Shown here: piece after piece, positions 40,001-48,955 of the stretch | Numbering within the stretch: the first letter of the stretch is position 1 | Layout of the letters: the number at the start of each line of letters is the position of its first letter | Origin: Rugalucina vietnamica | Lineage: Eukaryota > Mollusca > Bivalvia > Lucinida > Lucinidae | Assembly: GCA_964017185.1 (NCBI GenBank) | Contig: OZ024873.1 | Span: forward strand, 46,672,760-46,736,759 | DNA: 64,000 nucleotides | Reading direction: 5' to 3' | The notes under the pieces: generated by a model | Database searches by the model: none | What the model was told of the DNA's origin: nothing | Seen by the model: the letters and a program-made list of their open reading frames with translations, nothing else | Made by a program: the position numbers and the translations under genes

Positions 40001-42144
40001 AAATATGTTTGTTCATTAATTGATGCTTATTTCTAATTTTTAGCGTTTCTTCCCGTGCAGAATTAGAAAATATGAATCTAAAAGGTTTGCATCTCAGTCA
40101 AAAGATGAAATATTCTCACGGTATAAATCATAAATAAACGTTCAATAATTTCCCTGCCGCCGCGGTGGTGTAATGGATAGCGTTTTCGCTTCGCAATCAA
40201 GAGGTTGCGGGCTCGAAACCCGGCTGGTACACATGCCTGTCATGTTGGTGACAAATGTTCACCCTGACGTAATAAAGCTGACGTAATAAAGGCAAACACC
40301 GCCCATAGGGTGTAACATTTAAAATGATAATAATAATAATTTCCGTGTTTGAATCAATTTTTAAGTTTTATGAAATAATTACAAAAAGAAACAGGAATAT
40401 CTTTAAGGCCTCATTTAGTATCTCTCGCTCTCTCTGAAGAGCACATGCTTTAAATTTGTTTTGCATGCGGTGAAAAAAAAAAAACAAAAAAAAACAAAAC
40501 ATTATTTTCATTCCGTGAAATAAATCTTATTTATTCACAATTTAAAATTACTTTATGTGTTGTGTATCCATTTTTATTTATGACACTGAAATCATAATTA
40601 TCAGCGATGTCAACACAAGTAATGATATCATTAATCGACTGACTGAACACACAAGCCGGCTGCCCCGGGGGACTTCAAGTTCATTAATCACTTATCATTC
40701 ATATTGTACCCCAAGAATGTGTCGTTTCTTTGAAGAAAGTGTCATATATAATAATTAAAGAAGCCGATTATGATTATGGGCATCGTAATTTGAGTTAGTG
40801 TTTCAATAGCTGAAACCGCCCTTCTTTCCGGCAAATTGATCATCATCGTATAAACTTTGTATAGTTTGTCATGTGGACCAAGTTATATTTCATTGGGATT
40901 ATTTAAATATAATGTGAGCAAGAGTTCGTGTTCTTAAGAATTAAAATGTAAAAGATGGAAGAAAGAAGAAGAAACTTTCATTCATAAAACGCGCTAAGAT
41001 GAATGCACTTTTATTTCTAGTTTCGATACAAATAAGGTTGGATAAAAGGACCAAGAACTATTTATTTATTCAATTGTTTATTACCTTTTTTTATTTTATT
41101 TTTTTTATTATGAATGATTTTTTTAGTCTGATTGCAGAGACGTGGCCTCGTGGGGTTTGCGCAAATTGTTAGACCTAATTCATATTTTTGTTCGCGCGGT
41201 TCATTTAGGATACTTGAGACGCTCAAGAAGGTGTAAAAAAATGAAATTATTTATAAAAGAGCAAACAAATCAATGAATTCAAATGCCAAATATTATTAGT
41301 AATTTTGTATTTTGAGGTCATCATCGTTCAATTATTGAAATTGCACCACACATTTCACGTTTTGGATTCGAGATTCTAACTAATGTATGTAAACAACATT
41401 GAACCGGAAATGGTTTTGCCACCCGGAAGTGAAAGTTTCAACCACAATGCAACGCGCACTACGTCATCGAGGTCACGGTCAAATAATGTAAACAATAACA
41501 CTGTATGTGTCTATACTGCATCACCCTCTCGGAAGGATTATGTGCAGGTAATTAACGATTTAAGAACAGTTATCAATACTTCAAACATTTAAGTTTGTGA
41601 GAAATATCAGCGAACAGCCCTCGAATTGACATATATAAAACCCAAGTTGCCAATTGTGACATTTGGAGCCATCAGACCTACTTATTGGGCAGGTACCCGT
41701 ATGTTGTCTGGTTCCCAGGTCCATAACCTTACGATTTATCTTCCTCAGAATCAGAATAGTTTACTGGTGAAACGTCAAACTGACAATACTATACCAATAC
41801 TTCCTATCTTTTGTTTTGCATTTTTCTGGTAACAAGTGTGGAGATAAAGGGCGAATAGGGCGGAAAATAAAGACATCCAAAAAAGAAAAAAAAGTGACCA
41901 TTTTTGGTCACAAAAAAATGTGACGGTTTTTCAGGAATTTGATTAATGGATAATTTCGAACCACGAAAACTAATGACAAAAATAAAACTGGAAATGTAAA
42001 CATCAATTGCGGTTTTATACCTTTTTTGCCAGCAGCGACATCGGGAAGTTTCATTGTCGTAGGCCCACTGCTACTCCTTGATGAGGTCAGAAGGGCTGAC
42101 CGTCTGATCAAACTCAGCGTAGCTCGACGTAAACACAGGGCCAT
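30710..42144 (-). CDS. COX5B: Cytochrome c oxidase subunit 5B, mitochondrial precursor
   Basis: Nuclear gene for a peripheral matrix-side, zinc-binding subunit of complex IV. Coding exons on the minus strand: 42144-42021, 33726-33641, 32256-32157, 30840-30710. They total 441 nt (146 aa plus stop) and all phases agree. The N-terminus MALCLRRATLSLIRRSALLT is a basic amphipathic mitochondrial presequence. I prefer this ATG over one 7 codons upstream because the presequence starts cleanly here. The conserved core is DPFDVQVTLSEGG, TRDNPSIVPSMFGERLVGCI, then CEEDAAEVHWMTLYEGESKR and CGCGKWFKLV. Zinc ligands are the two Cys pairs GCIC and RCGC; the second is C-x-C, where mammals have C-x2-C. A 12-residue tail follows. 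Intron 1 is 8.3 kb; MITEs fill introns 2 and 3. It is convergent with RB1CC1. Confidence 0.93.
30862..31081 (+). mobile_element. TGAGCC hairpin MITE, copy 13 (abuts COX5B last-exon acceptor)
   Basis: Forward form on the + strand, so reverse form relative to COX5B. It starts about 20 bp from the acceptor (ct at 30,841-30,842). The hairpin is degraded at the loop. It runs directly into copy 14. Confidence 0.85.
31083..31323 (-). mobile_element. TGAGCC hairpin MITE, copy 14
   Basis: Reverse form. The left terminal GAGCC is lost at the junction with copy 13. The right end acacGGCTCA is intact. Confidence 0.87.
31328..31553 (-). mobile_element. TGAGCC hairpin MITE, copy 15
   Basis: Reverse form, 4 bp from copy 14. 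The left hairpin arm is eroded (gccaataaagaccctg). Confidence 0.86.
31588..31823 (+). mobile_element. TGAGCC hairpin MITE, copy 16
   Basis: Forward form, intact ends and hairpin (ggtgcagatcagctttgcag / tgcgaagctgatcagcgcc). It is the last of four nearly contiguous copies. Confidence 0.9.
32157..32256 (-). CDS. COX5B: COX5B exon 3
   Basis: DPFDVQVTLSEGGTRDNPSI and onward to GERLVGCI, acceptor ttatag, donor T|gtaagt. It carries the first zinc-ligand cysteine, and the codon for the next Cys is split across the intron (T|GT). Confidence 0.9.
32309..32503 (-). mobile_element. TGAGCC hairpin MITE, copy 17 (hairpin largely deleted)
   Basis: Reverse form. The unique half matches well (ggtttccgaccaggtctgac), but the left hairpin arm is lost. 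It lies 53 bp upstream of COX5B exon 3. Confidence 0.82.
32685..32853 (+). mobile_element. TGAGCC hairpin MITE, copy 18 (left arm deleted)
   Basis: TGAGC joined to tgtgaagctgatcagtgcc and the diverged unique half; right end cgactca. Confidence 0.8.
32885..33078 (+). mobile_element. TGAGCC hairpin MITE, copy 19
   Basis: Forward form with a perfect hairpin (gcgaaaacaaaggcgcagat, cagcttcgcagtaactgcga). The unique half is shortened by about 40 bp. Confidence 0.9.
33358..33415 (-). mobile_element. TGAGCC MITE fragment (hairpin arm and end)
   Basis: actgatctgcacctttgttt and ttggttttcttatgcgaag match the last about 55 bp of the reverse form. Confidence 0.7.
33811..33873 (+). repeat. 24-bp tandem repeat, about 2.6 copies
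   Basis: The unit tcagaacaaatatgagaata plus tttg is repeated, located in COX5B intron 1. Confidence 0.85.
33986..34264 (-). mobile_element. tRNA-derived SINE with poly(A) tail
   Basis: On the minus strand: tRNA-Ser/Leu-like head (ccatggccgagtggttaaga as A box; gtgggttcgagccccgc as B box), a body with ttctcgggggttctcccatt, a gaaagggacattaaac 3' domain, and an A-run (T at 33,986-34,020). The long intact tail suggests a fairly young insertion. Confidence 0.85.
34951..35130. mobile_element. TTAA MITE with CCACAGGACATTGACG ends
   Basis: ttaaccacaggacattgacg at the left and cgtcaatgtcctgtgaattaa-type inverted end at the right. 180 bp with TTAA at both ends, piggyBac-like. Lies in COX5B intron 1. 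Confidence 0.8.
35341..35478. mobile_element. GTACCCACAAT hairpin MITE, copy 2 (half)
   Basis: Starts at the central gccaaggcggttctaacg and continues gtacccacaatctatt and gggggtatac. The left half is missing. Confidence 0.68.
35621..37164. mobile_element. 1.5-kb non-autonomous element with 9-bp target duplication
   Basis: GTGAATCAT occurs directly at 35,612-35,620 and 37,165-37,173. Inside are inverted tgcagagggtctggatgggg and ccccccatcaagaccctcat, and both sub-terminal zones are packed with taatgaataatg-type repeats (35,640-35,815; 37,030-37,130). A 115-aa ORF at 36,232-36,579 is hydrophobic and unrecognised. The 9-bp TSD would fit MuDR-like elements, but no transposase is visible. Confidence 0.6.
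37174..39540 (-). other. COX5B intron 1 stretch without clear features
   Basis: AT-rich. A hAT-like start, cagggttcgcgctagcgg, occurs at about 37,390, but I could not find its partner end. No convincing coding exon on either strand. Confidence 0.45.
39544..41938. mobile_element. 2.4-kb element with ATTCCTGAAAAAC ends
   Basis: The left end attcctgaaaaactgtcaca and inverted right end attcctgaaaaaccgtcaca continue into a GTGACC/GGTCAC-rich sub-terminal region (39,560-39,725 and 41,890-41,935). A SINE sits inside at 40,155. No transposase ORF. The target duplication is unclear. Confidence 0.68.
40155..40341 (+). mobile_element. tRNA-derived SINE
   Basis: The head ggtggtgtaatggatagcg (A box) and gcgggctcgaaacccggc (B box region) folds like a tRNA. 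A body with repeated ctgacgtaataaag and a (taa)n tail follows. Nested within the 2.4-kb element. Confidence 0.75.
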
Positions 42145-42165
42145 TTTCTGAAGGTCGACGGTCAC
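42021..42165 (-). CDS. COX5B: COX5B exon 1 (mitochondrial presequence)
   Basis: ATG at 42,144 (or in-frame ATG at 42,165, MTVDLQK-). It encodes the Arg/Ser/Leu-rich targeting peptide and TMKLPDVAAGKK; donor G|gtataa at 42,020. Absence of acidic residues in the first about 35 residues from the second ATG supports that start. Confidence 0.85.
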
Positions 42166-42263
42166 TGGCCACTCGCAGTATCACGTAGAAATGTTTCCGG
42201 TTGTGATACAAACCGGAACTACTCAGAGTACCGTCATTCATATAGTGTCGTCTTAACTAATTC

Positions 42264-42510
42264 GACTTCCCCTCCTCCTCCTTCTCCTCTTCCTCCTCCT
42301 TATCATCATCATCATCATCAGCAGCAGCAGCAGCATATTCATCTTCTCCTTCTCCTTCTCCTTCTCCTCCTCCTCTATCTTCTGATACTGATTCGATCAA
42401 TTTCTGATCATCACCTCCGCTTCCTTCTTCTTCTTCTTTCAGTCTAACCCTCCAAATCTTCTTCTTCTTCTTCTTCTTCTTCTTCTTCTTCTTCTTCTTC
42501 TTCTTCTTCA
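42264..42510. repeat. Polypyrimidine microsatellite cluster 5' of COX5B
   Basis: Compound (CCT/CTT)n, (CAT)n, (CAG)n, (CTT)n runs ending in about 17 uninterrupted TTC units at 42,457-42,509. On the COX5B sense strand this is a purine (GAA)n tract about 100-340 bp upstream of the start codon. Confidence 0.9.
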
Positions 42511-44204
42511 GAATAGTTTACATGTGAGTCATAATTATCATAATCATCAGAAACTGCACATCACCCACTGAGCAAGTAAGGACCTCTAACCCTCTCCTCT
42601 GATCTCTTAGGTTTGATACAGTACAGTTAGCGATGACCAGAACACTATCCCTTCACGGTGAAAATGCACTGCACATGCACCCTGCCTCCAAGAACCGCGT
42701 CATAATGAGCACACGTCGGTGAACCACAGTAGAAGCACCAAACCAGATCCTTGTATGTCTATGCCTGTGTTGTACGACACTCTGCCAGCGTTGACCATTA
42801 TGTGTCGGGTGACCAATAAAAGAAAAGTTAGACGTGACCAAGAAAAGAAAAGTTAGACGAATAAAGGCAAATAGAAGATTATGTACAGAATGAAATAGAT
42901 TATACAAATATAATATATAAGTTTTAAATAAGTACACATTAAAGCAATATAAGCAATATAAGATAACATAAAGATAGAAGAAGGAAGAAAGTTTTCCTTT
43001 TCCCAGTTGCATTTTTCGCCACTCTGAATAGACTAATCATGTTAACACGGGGGGGTCAGGGCACCAGGCCCACCGTCACAGCTCTAGGGCTGGGGTAATC
43101 GTAATTTGTAATCCTAATCAGCTGTAATCGATTACAGATTTTGAAGTAATCAGTTGTAATCAGTAATCAGCCATTTTTCTGATTACAAGTAATTTAATTT
43201 AATCAATTACAATTGAAAAAAATGGCTTGTAATCATGATTACATTCTGATTACATCTGATTACAATTAGATAGATTTTGACTGGTTTTTTTTGCTAAATG
43301 TTAATGTGCACCAATGGTATACATGAATATGGGGAAAATCCAAACCAACCCCCACCCCCAAAAAAGGAAATAATTCACAAAACTTGTGTTCCTTGTCTGC
43401 AACAGCACAAACAAAGGATGTTTTGTAGATTACAGTTATAAAAGGAAATGAACATCATAAACTTATCTGATATACATTTTGATGCCTTTGACAGTCTGGT
43501 ATGGAAACTACATATTCACTGAAAATTTACATTCTCTAACACCCTAAGATACAAACTATTTTTAATACAGAAATCATAGAAATCTCTATTCAAGCATTTC
43601 AACAGCCTGCAACATAATGATTCTTTTAAAGCTCAGTCTAATGCACCAATTAGGTTTATATGGCTGTGTTACTTTAATTGGCTTGACACAAAGGTCAGGT
43701 CAGATTATCTGCTACTGTAACATGTAATCAGTACTACCTGTTGCCATGCGGTGCAGATGGGGCTCGTTAGCCTTGGACGGCAACCCATCTAGGAGTTTGC
43801 TAGTTCTCTACTGGGCAGGGGGAACTCATTAGTTTTGGTTGACAGTCCTCCTAGGAGTTTACAGGTCTCTAAACAAAACCTATGAAAGGGTAGATGGAGC
43901 CCTTCAGCTGGGCATGTTCTAATCTGTAGCCTGGCCTACCCTAGCCTAACCTGGTCCGATTATGTAAAATGATGTAACAACTAAATTGGTGACATAACAC
44001 TTGAGACCAAGCCAGCCCAGACCAAAGTTCAACTTGAAGTTCTAATACATGAGATATGCCACCCTTTGCTAATTAGTATTCTCAAGAGGATTCTGCACAC
44101 ATTACAGTTTCTTAGTGAGGTAAACACTTTGAAATAAGCCGTATCATGAGAAAATAGACAGACAACACATTATAATTCTTTATGGAAACCTTAAACCGCT
44201 GTCA

Positions 44205-45255
44205 CACTATAACGTATCGACCCCCGTATCTACAGCGCATCAAGATACGAAAGAAACGTCACGCGTATGTCGTACATACGTGAGCATACATAGCTCATAC
44301 TCCTCGATACGTAGCACATACTCCTCATACACCGAGGTGCAACGTTTTTACGTGTGCACTTAAAAATCTGTAGCACGTACGTGGCAGGTTCAATACGCCG
44401 TCCATACGTCACACGTCGTACATACGAACGCAAAGTGACAAGTTTGTCGTAGATACGTAGTTCATACTCCTGATACGCCACACGTATGTCGCGGTTAACA
44501 TGCCACGTAACCGTGATGTATGTGCAGCGTACCTTTCGTATCTGCTGCGTATGTGTGACGTGTGGCAATATATCCTCGACTATCTTTTCGTATCTACGGC
44601 ATATCAGCAACGTACTTGTGGCGTATCTCGCGTATCAATGTACTACGTATGTGCTACATGCGTTTCGCTGCTGTGGAGTATGTGTGACATATTAAGAGTA
44701 TTAGGAATATTTTGTGGCGTTCCAAGAGAATCTGAATGCTTCTATATAAATGTTTTCGTTTTTCCGAAGTCATGGAACAGATGTTTCTCACGGTTCGGGG
44801 TGCCGTGCAGGGTTCTTTCAGGGTTACGCTTGGTGTAGCCTCTGTCTTTGTTAATGTAGACTAATGTCCTCTTACGACCAGCTTGGAGATGTTTCCACCC
44901 CACCCCACCTCGGTTTTTTTCTTCGGTGTTAATCTAGATTATCTAGATTTTTCCGGTGGCATCTTCGACCTCTGATACTTGATAACTGCAATGTGCGAAT
45001 TGTTTGAACAGAGTGAACACAACTGTTTGTTCTCATAGGTATTAAAAAGCAATTGGTATAGAACAGATACGCCGCAGATAAGAATGGAACGTAGTACATA
45101 CGCCGTAGATACATCATGCGTACACTACATATACATACGTCACACGTACGTAGCACATACGCATTGATACGCTGTACATACGACAGTGAATTTCCATACG
45201 AAAAGAGATATGTCACTGTTACGCCAAGTGAATGTAGCAGGAACGTCATACATAC
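44205..45255. repeat. CGTAY-rich repetitive zone
   Basis: Two clusters (44,205-44,700 and 45,060-45,255) with many cgtatgt/acatacg/gatacg words on both strands, separated by ordinary sequence. Resulting ORFs are Tyr/Arg/Val-rich artefacts. Probably sub-terminal repeats of another element. Confidence 0.6.
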
Positions 45256-47328
45256 CTGAGTCTGTTGTCAGTCATTTTTGTCCTAAAAAGCGGTTGTCTT
45301 TTACGCTCACCTGTGTCGTAATGATAGGCTTTGATTATTGGCTTTTTATTTCCTCCATCTAAGAGAGTACATCTATATTGTTGACAAATAGGACCCACCA
45401 TTGGTATTCAGTGGAGACTGGACATTTCAACGCGACATTCTACCATCCAGATGGGAAACGAGGTTTGCCTAGTTTTCCTACTGTAATGGTGCACCCGAGG
45501 ATTAGAATTTCTTGTCTTCACTGAACACTGAGATCGACTCCCAGTTAATGGTGTTCCTGCTCTATTTGGTGCTGTTCTTAGTGAGATATTGTCAGTTGTA
45601 CCAGGGGAGGCAGTGCCAGAAGTGGTACTGAGGTAATACTGAGGTGCGCTTTATTGTATTGTATCAGAATCCAAAGTGAGAGTTTGGGGATGATGCTTGA
45701 ACCTAACTGACATGTGCTGAATTGCATCATTGAGTGTATCTACTCCCCATGAACAGATGCCGTCTCAACATGACTGCAAATGTTTGACTCAAATATTAAG
45801 TCACAAAACAATCGTCCTTGATCAACACATTCTTGGCAAGCTAGAGTTATTACATAACTGGAGACATTGAACTACTGCCCCTGAATTACGGTGTCAGTTA
45901 AGGTCAGCTTATATTGACCTTGCAAATGGAAGTCTGATTTAGGAAATTTATGACCCCTAAGCAAGGTCAACTCTTCAACATAATTACTCTTAATATGTGG
46001 GAAAACCTGTTTCACTTTAGACAATTACATGTAACAACTTTGTTGCACAAAAGTCAAACATAGATTGAAGCTTGAAATATGTACTTCTAAATATTTCAAA
46101 TAACAAAATCGCAGATTGACCATGCTAATGTGCAGGATAATTATATCTATTTTTTTCTTCAACAGTCTTATGTGTGTAGCCTCCACTTTATTTTATTAGT
46201 TTCTTCTTTTTGCGTAGGGTAGGCTGCGGTGTACATGTCTTCATGATTATATACAAATAACAGTCATTTCTTCAGTTAGAGATATTTGTTGTTCTTTGAT
46301 CATGATGATAGCCTATTATTCACATCCTGAACTAAGGTGACAGCAGACGCCGTTTTCGTGTATCACCAGCGTACCGAGATCATAGTTTTATGGGAGGAAC
46401 CATAAGATTTTATGAATGCAAACAAGACTTCGGGCATTAAGACATTTTCATCAGGGGCGATCGTAGGTCTTATCAATTACCTATCTTATTACTCTGCCCT
46501 GGATGTTTTTCGTTTTGAAACATCTTCTTGTCTAAAGTTTGTATACTGTATTGGTTGTGTCCAATTTTCAACACCCAAGACTAGCTGAAGACAGACACTA
46601 AGATTTTTATGTCAGCAGTGTTTGTCACTGGGTGCTTCCTTTGTCCCGACACGAAAAGGTTGTTTGATTTTTACTACAGGTCCCGATAGGATTTGGTTTT
46701 GTTTGATTCTGGTATCAGATTTTTTTTCTACAATAATTCCTAGAATTTGGTCAATGATTTGATTCTCATTTTATGACGTCATTGAAAGAATTTTTAAAAA
46801 TAAAATAGTGCTTTGTAAGCAATTTTATAGAAAGTTTTTATTTGATTCGTTAAGAAGTGGTATAAATTGTGAAAGTAATGTTATTGCCGACACTGTTTTG
46901 TGGAGATTTTCTCTGCTAGCGTATTAGAAAAAATCCGATACCAAAAAGTCAAACAAAGCTTTTTTATATATCGGGACCAAGGAAGCACCCTGTGGTTTGT
47001 GCAGGCATGTATTCCTGGACATGCTCAGCTATTTCAAACATTGGTTTTTCACCGTGCATCTTGCAATATGAAATGCTTACCAAAACCACAAGGCCCTTTA
47101 TTTTGTGATGCATGACTATAAATTCTGCCCAATATTTCACAAATGGGTTTCATTTCCCACCAGGTATATTAGCAGCTTCATTTAGTGTTTATAATTACCA
47201 GGTTGCATAATACAATGACCTGGGTAACATGCACTGCATCCAGCCAGTGTTAACTGATATATGGTCTTTATTCTCCGGGGTAACATGGCAGATGACAATG
47301 GGGAAAACTGTGAATGAACCCATTAAAA
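45256..47328. other. Interior of the 4-kb element, no recognised gene
   Basis: AT-rich with only short ORFs. I see no transposase motif. Confidence 0.45.
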
Positions 47329-47523
47329 TGAGCCTTCGCATGAGAAAAACTAACAATCTGGGTTTCAGACCAGACCTTACGTACAGTCACAGAAGAAAGC
47401 TATGGATAAAAGGAATTGTGCTGTGTAGCGAAAACAAAAGGCGCTGATCAGGTGCGCAGTTACGGCACAACTAATCTGCGCCTTCGCTTTGCATGTTGGT
47501 GGTTTTTCTTATGTGGTGGCTCA
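47329..47523 (-). mobile_element. TGAGCC hairpin MITE, copy 20
   Basis: Reverse form, diverged, with the unique half shortened (ttacgtacagtcacagaaga). The hairpin is gcgctgatcaggtgcgcag / ggcacaactaatctgcgcc. Nested in the 4-kb element. Confidence 0.84.
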
Positions 47524-48694
47524 AATGTAATTTTGTGCTATTCTGGACAGACTGACTTTGTCATAAGAAAATGTGTTTCACACAATGCTTAATCTGAGAC
47601 ACAGATCAGAAATTCTATCAAGCACCTTTGTTTACATTGATGGAAGCGCCTAAAAACGATTTTTTGTGAGTGTGATAAGAACCTTTCATGCTATTTTATG
47701 CAATTGCTACTTATATGTTTAAACATGTTTTATCTTCTCATTTTCATTGGGGATCAAGAGCAGCTGACTTAAACCTGTTTGTCATCACCTCTGTTATTTT
47801 TGTTAACAAGTCTCATGAGATCACTACATTTATATGGTTGATAGTCTCATTTTGGCCTGGCCTGGTCTGGTCCCAGGTGTTATGTCACCAGTTTAGTTGT
47901 TACATCATTTTACATAATCGGACCAGCCCAGCCCAGGCAGGCCAGGCTACAGATTAGAACATGCCCTTCAGCTGTGGCCAGCAATTCATCTAGGAAAAGG
48001 TAATTCCAAAATAAAACCTGTGTGTCTGGATATGCCTGGTCCAGATATGCAAAGACTGTTTCGGTAGACGGAGCGGAAGAAATCATCAGATTCAACGGTT
48101 CGGAAAGCGATACAGCAACATGTTGTGGAACATGCAGAGCGTGATAAGGCACTATAGATGTTACGGTCATCCACTGCATCCAAACCTAACTCCAGACGTC
48201 TTGACCTGTGTCTTGCCTCTGGGCACAGTTGGGTGAGGACGAGTGAGTGAGGTTGACGCTGCGCACCTCTTCCTCACTATAATCCAATTTCATAGCGCAC
48301 GTCATCCTATTTCTCAACACACAAGCACTTGCATACACAACAATTTCATCACACATGCACCCACATACCTACAAAAGTCCTGTGGCGATGGGCGAGCGGC
48401 GAAGCAGCAGGTGTAGGACACACTGGGAGCTGTAGTTGCAGACCTGCACGCAGGCGGCTCAGTTCTATATGGTCGTTTTCCGTGAGGAGAAGCAGTAAGC
48501 GAAATTCGGCAGTCGGATGAGCGACTGAGCAGACCTATTTAGGACCGCACTGCTCACCCCCGTAGCATGGGGAAGGGGCTAGAAAAGGTGCCCTAAACAA
48601 TTGCCTGCTTCAAACCCCCTGGCTGGTTAACCGCGATCAGCGGGGATCCCTTTTTAGCGGTCGAAAAAATAAGAAAAAAACAAAGATAATCCCT

Positions 48695-48955
48695 TTGAGG
48701 ATTGGCGCATGGAATGTGCGAACATTGATGGACAGTGCTGGGTCAAATAGACCGCAGCGTAGAACGGCCCTTGTGGGCAGAGAACTTGGGAGGTATGGAA
48801 TTCAGATAGCAGCTCTGAGTGAGACTCGGTTAGCAGATGTTGGGGAGATCAAAGAAGTTGGTGCTGGATACACCTTCTTCTGGAGTGGACGCAAAAGTGA
48901 AGAGAGGCGTGTTGTTGGTAAGCTTTCAGGATTGCCAAAAGGCATCAATGACTAA
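48695..48955 (+). pseudogene. LINE endonuclease N-terminus, cut by a frameshift
   Basis: 86 codons starting MRIGAWNVRTL (catalytic Asn of APE endonucleases) with ALSETR (catalytic Glu). It ends GLPKGIND, then TAA, which overlaps the ATG of the downstream frame by one base (TAATG). Related elements usually continue straight into LMTLRLP. Between EERRVVG and KLSGLP a stretch also seems deleted (inference from family pattern). Confidence 0.75.

Larger units (their letters stand above)
43910..47966. mobile_element. 4.06-kb element with about 105-bp terminal inverted repeats
   Basis: The left end GGGCATGTTCTAATCTGTAG matches the inverted right end for about 105 bp (through ggtccgattatgtaaaatga and ggtgacataacac). 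The flanks share TTCAGCT (43,903-43,909; 47,967-47,973), or CTTCAGCT if one C is counted in the repeat. It carries a CGTAY-rich zone and MITE copy 20. No transposase ORF recognised. Confidence 0.78.

Noticed and set aside
40155-40230. Functional tRNA gene
   Set aside because: The tRNA-like head is joined to a SINE body with a (taa)n tail, and the acceptor stem does not pair cleanly. The same reasoning applies to the heads at 17,517 and on the minus strand at about 34,264.
44230-45249. ORFs of 106-126 aa on both strands
   Set aside because: They are Tyr/Arg/Val-rich artefacts of the CGTAY repeats.
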